Below are positions 24,616 through 34,075 of a DNA stretch of 64,000 bases, piece after piece; the first letter of the stretch is position 1; each line of letters opens with the position of its first letter. The notes under the pieces were generated by a model. That model saw only the letters and a program-made list of their open reading frames with translations, did not search any database and was not told the origin of the DNA. Where the stretch lies: NCBI GenBank assembly GCA_032622095.1, contig CP136069.1:161249043-161313042 (forward strand), read 5' to 3'. Source of the DNA: Siphonodentalium dalli. Taxonomy: Eukaryota > Mollusca > Scaphopoda > Gadilida > Siphonodentaliidae. The position numbers were made by a program, and so were the translations under genes.

Positions 24616-24868
24616 CTCGTGGTCCTGGTGCAAATTTTCCGCTGTTATCGTTCATCAGATAACACATCGTGTTGAATGTTAAAGACAAGCAGTCAGGATT
24701 ACTTAAACATATTCCACCACATTCAACAGCTGACCAGGCTTTGACGGTCGCAATGACACTTTGCTCACAAATATTTCCGTCATTTTTCCAAAATTTGATC
24801 TGTTGAGCATCACATGCAACGAGCGATGACTGCAGATACCAAATCAAGAAATATCCATGGAAATTCAT
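24616..24868 (-). CDS. PAN/apple-like domain exon with signal peptide
   Basis: The first ATG of the frame is at 24,868. It opens MNFHGYFLIWYLQSSLVAC, a convincing signal peptide, so the product is secreted or exposed at the cell surface. The following 60 residues read FWKNDGNICEQ, VKAWSAVECGGIC, NPDCLSLTF and MCYLMNDNSG. The cysteine spacing and the C..xC…C.x.tf…C.L pattern match PAN/apple modules of invertebrate secreted proteins. The exon ends at a near-perfect donor (GTGAGT, 24,610-24,615). PAN modules are often joined to C-type lectin domains in molluscs and lancelets, and a lectin exon lies downstream on this strand at 7.7 kb, so one gene is plausible but unproven. Mid-domain exons were not found. 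Confidence 0.68.
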
Positions 24869-25123
24869 GCTTAATTCCACGAACTGCTTTCTGTGAGAAA
24901 CAAAATGGCAAATTACATTTTGAAGTTCACGTTATGTCCTGGTCAAATGGTAGCCACATACACAAAGTTGTCAAGACCGTGTCTATGATTCGACCTGTCG
25001 TGCTCTCCTCTTTTCTGTGGTTAGCAACCTGGCGGATTGTTTTGGTGTGGATACATTATGCTAATAATATGCCCATGGGTTCGATCCGTGGCAGTTACCC
25101 AGGTCCCGGCGTTCACATCGTCA

Positions 25124-25510
25124 TTGCATTGATTTGGTGTTCGCTACTGAAGTAATGTTATACAGATCATCAGGGTTGTCTGCATCTTTACGGCCAGCAT
25201 CAATTGACTTTCTCCGGGCGTGAATCTATACACACTCTACAATCGACTTCCGTCATGCAGTTCGGAGGAAAAACGTTTCTTGTCATCAAAAGTTCCTGCT
25301 CCGCCAAAGACGCTTATACATTGCATTGATTTGGTTTTCGCCACTGAAATAATGTTATACAGACCGTCAGGGTTATCTGCATCATCACGGCCAACATCAA
25401 TTGACTTTCTCCGGACGTGAATCTATACACTATACATACGTCGTGCAGTTCGGAGGAAAAAAAAGGTGTTTTGTCATCAAAAGTTAATGCCCCGTCAAAG
25501 ACGCTTATAT
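25124..25510 (-). repeat. 195-bp tandem duplication with coding-like sequence
   Basis: Two successive copies (about 25,124-25,318 and 25,319-25,510) share ATAATGTTATACAGA, CATCAATTGACTTTCTCCG, GCAGTTCGGAGGAAAAA and CAAAGACGCTTATA. On the minus strand each copy keeps a phrase like FGGAGTFDDKKRFSSELHD, and part of the frame is open across the joint. This hints at a duplicated exon or short protein repeat, but I do not recognise the domain. Confidence 0.5.
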
Positions 25511-28500
25511 TGTCGATCTTGCCCTATACTATGGAACATAATACTTGTATTTACAACGTAATATGAGTCACATAGCATGTGTTGAGTACAATAGACCAAT
25601 ATACCATCGTATTAAGATTTATCTATTTATCCGAATGGGAAGTTTAAACCATGTTTTATACCACAAGTCGATATTCGTAATCTAGAAGTTCATGTCTCGC
25701 AATTTATGCACAACGAGCTCCCACGCTGACCTCTATCAACGAATTGTTTTTATTTGTTATTAATAAAACACATTAGTACACTATAATGATTATATGAAAG
25801 AATAAAAATTACATAAATACATACTTTTTGAAAATAAATCTCCACAAACACAACATTTAAAGGTACTCAATCCGATTCGATGGTCCCCCTTATCATCAGA
25901 TTCCAACAACAACACATTTTTTTGAAATGCCGCTTCAGTTATCAGAATCGATTAATTGCCCAAAAATATTCTAACCACAGTCAACTATAGTATAAAATTT
26001 CCCAAAACCTGTTATTTATCAACATTTTGTTCAACGAAGTTTTGCCGGTTTGTCAAATATCTGACACAAATAGCCACTTGATTTTAGAGTTATCCATCTT
26101 CATCCGCAATTTGGTCAGATACAGTCTTCCCGTCGACCTTTACTGGGCCATCTAAAATTATTGGTGGTGAAAAATAATATATTTCAAAAATCGATATCTG
26201 ATAGTTATGAGCTTTGATGGGTGGGTTCATCGAGTCGAATACAATATGTTTTACCCACCGAAGCCAATGCAATAGTAATTTGCTATCGTCAGTTCGGATT
26301 ATACATCTTTGACTTCATTTACTGGACCGGTATGGACCAAGACTACTCATATCTTAACTTTAGAATTAATATGTGATCTTTTGAAATCTATTATTTAGGC
26401 CTACTATATCCTATCGATTGAAATATATTGTTAATAACGTCCGCTCGTATCATGTACTATACACCGTTGTATAATCAGAACTTGTCAATCAGTTTACCTA
26501 TGCCAAATACAACTACCATTCGATCCGCGCTGATAGAATAATTACAATACCGTAAGAATAACAGGTCAAATTTACGTTTAACAGGTACTACTATTGATTT
26601 AATGAAACGTATCTCTAGAAAGTTCTGAATTAGAATTTCCAAAACGTGTAATTCTGAAAATAACTTTTGGGGACATATTTCCTTCTAAATACACGCATAT
26701 TTAGCCACAGGTATATCATCAGTTGAATAGAATAACAAAGTGAGTTAAACATAGCTAAATTATAATTTACCACTGCCTAGTATCTGCAATTTGTCAAATT
26801 TATCTATTTTCTGGAGGTAAACATTCTATGTTGCCTCTCGTAATCTGAAATCCGTGTCGTCTCGAACCTGAGCGGGTCAAGCCAAAGTCACGACTACCTA
26901 GCCCTCACGGCCTTCGCCACCATCCGCACAACCAAACGGAAGCGCAGAGTGAGATGTGTTACACGGGAAAGACCGTGGGAAGTCATGACATAACTAATTA
27001 TCTGTTTTTGGCCCAGTTATTTTCGATTTAACATATCCAAACACTTATTGTTTTATTAAACGCTTTTCGTTATTTCCAAATACAAAATACGACAAAATAA
27101 AAAGTAAACAGCGTTTATGTTTTAAATTGCTATATTAGAGATTAGATTTTCCCCAACTTTTCCCTCAAATGCCTGGATGGTCGCGGTATCCGTATCCTGT
27201 CCTGAATGGATAAGAAGCCCTGTGGTCACTATAGCCAGCTGGAGGAATATAATCAACTAGGTGGACCATATAGGTCTGAGAAATATTTTGAGATCCCAGA
27301 GGTCTAACTCGTGTAAGAGTGGCGTTTATCAGTGATTTTTAAACTTGTGTCTCGATCCCTTTAGCTTTTTCTGCACCGGCGGGGGGGGGGGCAGAACGAA
27401 ACATGCATAACCATGATCGGTGCGGTGTGAGAATTTTGAAACATGAACATCGCAAAATACTGGCATCTAGATTGGCGTCCATCTTTCCATGTGTTGGAAA
27501 TTTCCAACTCGAACTCCCTAATTTCGATGAACTACATGAGCATTGACCATAGATAATGAAACACTACGCGACATTTCAGAAAGCGTTAAAGCCATATCAA
27601 AAACTTGGTGTCACTCTGCGATTCCTTGCTTCTTGTCGCGAATCGAGTTTCTGATTTCGGATTCAGAGTTTGCTCGGCCATATATATACCAAGTACTTAA
27701 ATGTGATCACCTCAGCGAACACTCTGATGTAATGGAAATGGAATACCATAACACATGTGTTGAATTTACAAAGATAATTAAGCACATAATTACGCTATGT
27801 CCTAAAAATGATTAATCAAATCCGATTTGCCTGTCGCAATGCTTAGGTGTTGACCATGAATAACGGATTCGATTTTGTTCTGACACGAACGATTATCGTT
27901 TTTTTTCTGTGTGCATTTATGTATATGACCATTTGCACATGTGAGCATGTAGATATATATCTACACCAGTGTAAACGCACTATAATACTAGTTACCAAAA
28001 CATATGTTCAATTCAAAATTAATTTAAAATACTTTACTGCTCCCAGCCACATCTGAATGAAAATAATGCACCCTTTCCGCAAACTAATTTATTCAAGGGC
28101 TATCTTAGCAACTATATATTCAAAAATTAATCAACCAATGTTAATGTAACCCAGATATTCCTGCAATTACAATTATATTACTCCACAGTCGGATCAGGTT
28201 GTTAGTGCTCTCTTCTAAGCCAACCATCCCCACACACACGGGTCCATGACACCACCGCCTAATCAGTATTTGTTCATGAACACATAATTTAACTATGGCA
28301 AACATTACATTCACTTGTTTGCATGTAATGGTGAATCACTCATATTGAGATGGGAAAATATTCATTTACCTTGCAAATTGTTTGCTTGATTTATATTAAA
28401 AATGTATCATAACATTATTTGTACAATGACGAGACAATATATTGTCAAATAAGCTTAAAGTTCTTATTGTTAAATACGCTGTGTGGATACGAGAGATGGG

Positions 28501-28875
28501 CAACATATTTTCATTGGTTGTGTTTTTCTGAAAAGATTAAAATAATATTCTGTTAATCTAATTGAGACACTCATAGATATGAATAATGTCTCATTGACAA
28601 TAACCGACATGGATCAGCTATTACTATCTGGAAGTTGACTTACTTGCGTTACCATCGGAACTAAATTTTTGTACACATTGGTCAATTGTTATGATGGGTG
28701 TCATGGGATATGTGCCGTTGCCATCAGATCTCTTAAAAGGACCATGCTAATTAATTTAACTAATTTATTACTTATAATATTGCAAATGCACAGGTGTCCT
28801 CTTTGTATGGACATGGGGCGTAATTAATACCTGCTCAAATCATATGTTAACTGGAAATACCGACAAGTGATGATA
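25511..28875. other. Non-coding stretch with a foldback-related fragment
   Basis: Bases 25,861-26,290 share GGTACTCAATCCGATT, a TTTACCCACCGAAG-like phrase and GATATCTGAT with the centre of the foldback element at 12.6-13.1 kb, so they are a smaller relative. A G run is at 27,378-27,392. No supported gene is seen. An isolated 90-codon frame at 27,543 lacks any recognisable feature. Confidence 0.45.
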
Positions 28876-28879
28876 ACCC

Positions 28880-29345
28880 CCCCCCCCCCCAGTTGACGGC
28901 CGCCCGTTACATCACGGAAGTACATGACCTACTTTCTCTGCAGTACCCCCGCTTCGTGAAAATTAGCATAATCCGAGGTCACGGGAAGTCTAGACATGAT
29001 GTAACATCACGGAAGTACATGACCTACTTTCTCTGCAGTACCCCATCTTCGGGAAAATAAGCTTAATCCGAGGTCACGTGCATGCCCTATATGTTCCCAA
29101 TATGTTTTGCGTGATGGCTGAACGGTGTGTATTATTTATATGAACGGGCTAATTAGCATAATAGGAGGTAACGTGCATGGCCTAGATGTTCCGACACCAA
29201 TTTCGGCCACCCACGCGCAATCTGAGGTCACGTGCACGACCTATTTGTTGTTGCAGTACCCCGTTTAGGGAATAATCTGAGGTAACGTGTGTGTTATCCT
29301 CTGTACTAGGCTCGGGTAAATAGGCCTGGTACGTGACCTCTGATG
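28880..29345 (+). repeat. Tandem repeat with ACATCACGGAAGTACATGAC units
   Basis: A unit of about 100-115 bp is repeated at least twice almost exactly (about 28,909 and 29,003) and then in diverged form to about 29,340. It carries CATGACCTACTTTCTCTGCAG, TACCCC, TTAGCATAATCCGAGGTCACG. The array ends about 250 bp before the Polinton relic. Confidence 0.75.
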
Positions 29346-29600
29346 CAACGTTATATGGGTACAGTGCCCGAAATTACAAGCATGTTACACGACGGCTCAA
29401 CGCTGGGTATTATGTATATGTCACGTGATCACTATCGTTATAAGGGTTGAGAATGTACTAATTTATAATATTTTATCATGGAAAGTGACCGTTCTTCAGA
29501 AAAATGGGATTGGCTCGGCCTAAAAGTACATAGATCAGTGATAGTATATTTCTGTCAAATTAGTATTTTTTATGCGATTATAATCACACCATCGTTAATT

Positions 29601-29776
29601 TGTCAATAGGTCACGAGGCCTCTACATTATGGATGAGTCTACTGAGTTCCGGCCCCTACTATAAATAGACGAATTTCCGTGGTATAAAAGGTATCACGTA
29701 TGTCATAATTTCGTCACTATGGTACGCGTAACTAACGTAGTATGTTCCAGTCAGTTAGGATGTCCTGTGGAAGTCA
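29601..29776 (+). repeat. Left arm of a 176-bp inverted repeat
   Basis: This segment recurs in reverse complement at 31,160-31,335 with a single mismatch that I could find. It contains the TATA box and first 19 codons of the TBP-like gene. Its right-hand twin lies inside the integrase gene. The arms could be read as terminal repeats of a composite unit, but the integrase sequence continues beyond the right arm, so the right arm is better read as an insertion. Confidence 0.9.
29660..29667 (+). promoter_or_regulatory. TATA box upstream of the TBP-like gene
   Basis: TATAAATA lies 52 bp before the ATG at 29,719, and a second A/T motif (GTATAAAAG, 29,682-29,690) lies closer. Either is a good match to a core promoter element. 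Confidence 0.5.
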
Positions 29777-30220
29777 TATACTTGGCTAATACACTAAGTA
29801 ACGTCGTATGTAGGAGGGGTTTCTTAATTTGGAGGCATCGTTCTATCGGCGGATCCTGCTCTATAAGACGGGTAAACTTATGTGTACCGGAGCCGCTAGT
29901 CACGCGGGAGATGGAATTCGAAGACTGCGAAAGTATGCCAGAATAATTAAAAAACTGGGATACGCCTGTCCAGAGTTCGTATAATTACCATGTCAGCCGT
30001 TCACAAATGTAGCGCATTATGACTAAAGTTATTGGTCGAATATCTGGGTGTTAACTATTATCCGGATATTTTTCCTGCGGTAACGTTCTACGTTGAAGGT
30101 ATCCACTTCGCTTGTCACCTTAGTGGATCTATTTTAATAACGGGTATAAAGAATCAACGACAGATCGTACGTGAGGTGCTACCGAAAATTCTGGAACTTG
30201 AAATCTGCAGTAATGGATGA
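29719..30220 (+). pseudogene. TATA-binding-protein homologue of a Polinton-like element, frameshifted
   Basis: Three plus-strand pieces align in order with the two-repeat TBP saddle. Piece 1 (29,719-29,860) has VTNVVCSSQLGC, matching the start of repeat 1. Piece 2 (about 29,861-29,986, another frame) has KTGKLMCTGAASHAGD and RKYARIIKKLGY, the hallmark sGK..cTGA…RKYARi.qklG of repeat 1. Piece 3 (about 30,032-30,220) has NYYPDIFPAVTF and LSGSILITGIKNQ, the Y.PelFPgl…sGki.lTGak of repeat 2. The total of about 500 nt fits the roughly 180-residue TBP core with no N-terminal extension. At least two frame breaks and a stop show that it is dead. Its stop overlaps the integrase start by 8 nt, so it belongs to the same compact element. 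In eukaryotes TBP nucleates transcription initiation. A viral copy might direct late or viral promoters, which is inference. Confidence 0.8.
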
Positions 30221-31484
30221 ATATCTACATTCTTTGTATTATGACCCTAGCAAACCAGATAGTTTCGGAGGAGTTGCAAAACTATATCAGGCGGTTAAAG
30301 CTGAAGGATCACGAGTTATCAGTAGGAAGAAAATTCGAGATTGGTTCAGTTCTCAAAAGACCTATACGTTGATTAAACCGTCTAGACACAAATTTCCTAG
30401 AAGTAGAGTCGTGGTTGAAGGCTTAGACTCGATGTGGGACTCTGCTTTGGCAGAATTTATGGCTTCAGGAAGTCGTTGTAAATACATTTTGGTTATAATC
30501 GATGTATTTTCTAGATACGCTTGGTGTCGTGCCTTGGTAAAGAATGACGCGAAACACGTGAGTGAAGCTTTTGAAGACCAACCATACTAAGAACGGACAA
30601 GGGGACGGACTTTAGTTCAAGACCCATTCAGAGGTTATTCAAGCGGGAAGGAATGAAATACCTGTCGACCGAAAATGAAACTAAATGCATGATGATGGGG
30701 GGATAACTAAAGCCAATTACGCTGAGAGGTTAATAAAGACGCTGAAGACGAGGTTATATAGATATCTCGTTCACAATAGTATTCAAGATATTCGGGTGTA
30801 TTGCAAGATATTGTGGAAAGCTACAATAACATGGAACACCGGTGCCCGGGTTACACACTGGCGTCAGTTAATACAGACAACGAATCTGAGGTGCGCTATC
30901 AACAAAAACTACTTCTTCGAGAGGGTAGTGTCAAATTAAAAAGTACCTGTTCAAAGTCGGTCATAGAGTGAGAATATCACACATCAAAGGAGTTTATGAC
31001 AAAGAATTTTATAAGAAGTGGACGGGTGAAATGTTGAGATGGGACTGTGAGGTGGTACTGAGATATAGAAGAGGAGGCGTGAACGTTTACAAGTTGAAAG
31101 ACTGGGATGAGGAAGAAGTGACTGGCTCATTTTACGGACAATAATTACAAGCTATTAAATGACTTCCACAGGACATCCTAACTGACTGGAACATACTACG
31201 TTAGTTACGCGTACCATAGTGACGAAATTATGACATACGTGATAACTTTTATACCACGGAAATTCGTCTATTTATAGTAGGGGCCGGAACTCAGTAGACT
31301 CATCCATAATGTAGAGGCCTCGTGACCTATTGACAAGCTATTAAAGTGGACCCGAATGCAGTTTACAGAATCGAGAAAATATTAAAAAGGGGCGGGAACA
31401 AAGTTTTAGTACGTTGGCTGAATTGGGGTTAAATACGACTCTTGGCTATCGAAATCTGATCTAGTGAAATACGGAAAGCGATGA
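30213..31484 (+). pseudogene. Polinton/Maverick-type DDE integrase with chromodomain, broken
   Basis: From the ATG at 30,213 the frame reads LYYDPSKPDSFGGV and ISRKKIRDWFSSQ (N-terminal zinc-less helix region), then GLDSMWDSALAEF with the first catalytic Asp and YILVIIDVFSRYAW with the second. A shift near 30,585 leads to TDKGTDFSSRP. Another near 30,690 leads to NYAERLIKTLKTRL with the catalytic Glu. FKVGHRVRIS…FYKKWTGE is the C-terminal SH3-like part. A 173-nt inverted copy of the TBP promoter interrupts the gene at 31,160. The chromodomain resumes with VDPNAVYRIEKIL and VRWLNW, then after one more shift KYDSWLSKSDLVKYGKR and a stop. All three catalytic residues persist, but frameshifts, an in-frame stop and the insertion make it inactive. 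The family is the retrovirus-like integrase of Polintons and adintoviruses, which joins linear DNA to the host genome. Confidence 0.88.
31160..31335 (-). repeat. Right arm of the 176-bp inverted repeat, inserted in the integrase
   Basis: Reverse complement of 29,601-29,776. The 13-mer ACAAGCTATTAAA occurs just before it (31,147-31,159) and again at its end (31,333-31,345), so the inserted piece is flanked by a direct duplication. Integrase homology is continuous if the segment is skipped, so it arrived after the integrase gene existed. On the minus strand it carries the TBP ATG and its TATA box. Confidence 0.85.
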
Positions 31485-31505
31485 GATTATACTTATCTAG
31501 CCGTC

Positions 31506-32359
31506 ATGGTGACGAATCTATCTTTTCCCGGAAATGAAGCGGGTCATTTCACAGCGCCGCTACCCGTTGATTGGTTACTAGATCCACGATGGACGTGTTG
31601 CCTGGAACAATTTTCTATAAAACCCGAGGACCCACATGACGTTATGTACGTATGTTGTGACGTATGCGAACATTCAATCGTTTGTAATAAAATGGCACCC
31701 GTACTAAGAGTTATTTATAGCGGTATTAAATCAACTTATAAGTACGGTAAGAGTCACGATGTACACATTACAAGGACTGACCTTATAAGGCTATACATCT
31801 TGGACGGTAATTTGGCACCTATAAAAATTACTTCAGAGAACTATATTGATTTTCGAAACAGTTTTCTAAACTTGACTTTGAAAATTGTGAAAGGTGATGG
31901 AAGGGCTTTGACAAAAACTTCAAAAGTAGGAAGTATTAACGCACCCGTCCACTCATTGTTCTTGTCCGTCGACCTTGAGCTTCAGCAAACTATGGTATCA
32001 ACGTTAGGACCATTTTATCCGTGCAAGGCCTATCTGGACGTGTATTGAGTGTGGATGAAACTGCTATCAGCAACGGTCTACAACAACGGATGTGGTACAT
32101 GGACACAGCCAACGAATTTGACGATATCGCGCCCCGCGGAGTCAATCTAGGTTTTTACGAATGAACGAAGCTCACGGCGGAAAGCAAAGAAATAAAAGTT
32201 TCCGGACCGATACTGCACAATCTTTGGCAACAGATTAGATACTTAATCAACGTTGTGCCCGTCTGCATCAATTTATGGCCCATGAAGAATGCTTTCGCAC
32301 TAATGACTGGCGAAGAGAATGCTGATTACAAAGTGAAAATAACTGCCTATTTTCACTAA
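31506..32359 (+). pseudogene. Polinton conserved protein fused to major capsid protein fragment
   Basis: The 180-codon frame at 31,506-32,048 begins MVTNLSFPGNEAGHFTAPLP and continues MYVCCDVCEHSIV and APVLRVI. This is the pattern of an unnamed conserved Polinton/adintovirus protein (…PxNxxxxFTtxLP … YvycDivep.ivg…pLLRvv). At about residue 120 it passes directly into ENYIDFRNSFLNLTLKIVKG and SINAPVHSLFLSVDLEL, the N-terminal jelly-roll of the double-jelly-roll major capsid protein. A shift at about 32,045 leads to YMDTANEFDD, GPILHNLWQQIRYLIN and NAFALMTGEENADYKV, further capsid segments, with one in-frame stop. It ends at 32,359, and the C-terminal half of the capsid protein is missing. The junction removed the end of the first gene and the start of the second. 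The frame starts 21 nt after the integrase stop, as expected in a compact viral module. It is not functional. Confidence 0.8.
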
Positions 32360-32374
32360 ATGGATATACAATCG

Positions 32375-32935
32375 TCGCCATGATACGAGGAGTCTAATGG
32401 TATGGTTTAAATGTGTCAAATTATTGTCGTTTGCGCCAGGGTCTGTGCACCAACATCGATAAAATATTTTTTGTCACCGATTTCATTCAAATTTATATTT
32501 TGAATATATCCATTATATGGTGAGTCTAATCGTTAGTTTAAAGACACGGAATTGGGTCCGTTCGAGTCAGTATTTTTGTCGCCGATTTTCGTCAAATTTA
32601 TATATAATCATCTCAATTGTTTTAAAGACTGGTACCATTCGAGTCGGGGATAGTGAGGCTGGGCACCAAGTGCATGTATATACTAATATTTTAAATCTTT
32701 AAAAAGGGAGGAATTAATGGTGTGGTTTACGGTTTCAAAAATAGCGCCAAGTCAGGGATTTTGATTAGGGGAGGGCATCATAGGGAAATCATAATTGATT
32801 AAGCCGTGTTATTTCAGCAATTTCCTTCAAATATATATTCGGCAGCCCACGATACGAGGAATCTAAATGCGTGAGTTTAAAATGCTAAAAGTGGCACCTT
32901 CTGAGTTTAGGGGTGGAGTTGCGGAAACTAAATCG
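32375..32935 (-). repeat. Degenerate repeats of the 18.3-19.3 kb family
   Basis: GATACGAGGAGTCTAATGG, TGGTTTAAA and TTTCATTCAAATTTATA-like phrases recur three times. They match the reverse complement of the array at 18,310-19,345. The capsid fragment ends directly before this array, so the array may have replaced the rest of the element. Confidence 0.6.
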
Positions 32936-33399
32936 ACACAAAACTAAATTCTCAACAGGAAACAATATAATTTGTTATATTCTAATGACATATTGCATGG
33001 GAATCACCTTGATGAGTGATTACTCAGGCCTAGTTTAATATGGAGGAATAAGACAATCTACTATTACCGAAAAATTGGTACCATTTCACAAGATATAGCG
33101 TCTGAAGTGCGTGCAATTGCAAATATTTATTGCTCAACTCGGGACGAATTAATCACGATAATCAAATCGACATGTGGGTGGGAAACTGAGTTGGAAGAGT
33201 TTGGTCATCGGTACTCATATGCGGCAATTCAAAGGGCATGTGAAGTATATTGAATTGAAACCAGTTTTTGTTTTTATTGAAATAAATGCTGGCAATTTTA
33301 ATGAAAACTTTGAGGTTTGGGGGAAATTCTCTATTTTATGTTCGGAGATAGAATATTTCATTAACAGAAACACCAAGTCCTGTCCATGCTTAAATTGGC

Positions 33400-34075
33400 A
33401 TGGACATGGAATATTCTAGCATGAATACCTCAATGACGAGAACACAATGCTAGAATTATGTTTCATTGTAAACTAACGATAATGGAAGGGTTATATATTT
33501 GTGACTATTTAGGGAACCGTACCCCATTTAAAATCTTGAACACACCACGGACTGACGGAATATAATCTGAATATTAAACGAGGAAGTTCACAACAGGCAT
33601 TACTATCAGAATATATATATAATTTGTATGGATGAGTTCGTTCCAAAAACACTAGGGCACTTTGCAAAAGCGGCCAGGGAACACGAAAGGCGATTTGTCA
33701 ATTCTTTGTGGACACAATTCATATTGAAAGTATTGAGCAGACACCAACTGACAACAGTGCAATAAATGTTAAATAGCATTGTGTACAAAAGCCAATATAC
33801 GACAATTCACAATTTATATTCATGCGTCGGTTCCGGACAGTCTATGACATTTTACAAAAAGCGGCTGGCTAATAAGAAAGGCGAGTGTTGTATGCTTTGG
33901 GGACGCATCCCTATTTAATATTTTAGCAAATCCCGAGCTGACGGCATATGCTATCAACATTAAAAGGATTGGTGGACACAAAAGGCACGCCATACTAGCA
34001 AGATATATACATAAACGTATGTATATGCCACTTGTAAAAGCGGCTGGCAATTCAGAAAGGTGAAGTCATCACAAA
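33400..34075 (+). repeat. Diverged tandem repeat, about 190-250-bp period
   Basis: Phrases such as AAAAGCGGC(T/C)(G)GC, GAAAGGCGA, GGACACAA and GAGCTGACGG recur three or four times with substantial divergence. No coding is seen. Confidence 0.5.

Noticed and set aside
26855-26945. tRNA-like sequence (minus strand TGGCGAAGGCCG … GGTTCGAGACG) resembling a SINE head
   Set aside because: A-box and B-box-like motifs are present, but they are slightly too far apart. No cloverleaf closes, and no second copy was seen in the window.
27543-27815. Isolated 90-codon plus-strand ORF
   Set aside because: No recognisable domain, splice context or repeat relation. Length is compatible with chance.
29601-31335. 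Reading 29,601-31,335 as a complete small transposon bounded by its own TIRs
   Set aside because: Integrase homology continues past the right arm into the chromodomain, and a 13-bp duplication flanks the right arm. The right arm is therefore better explained as an insertion.
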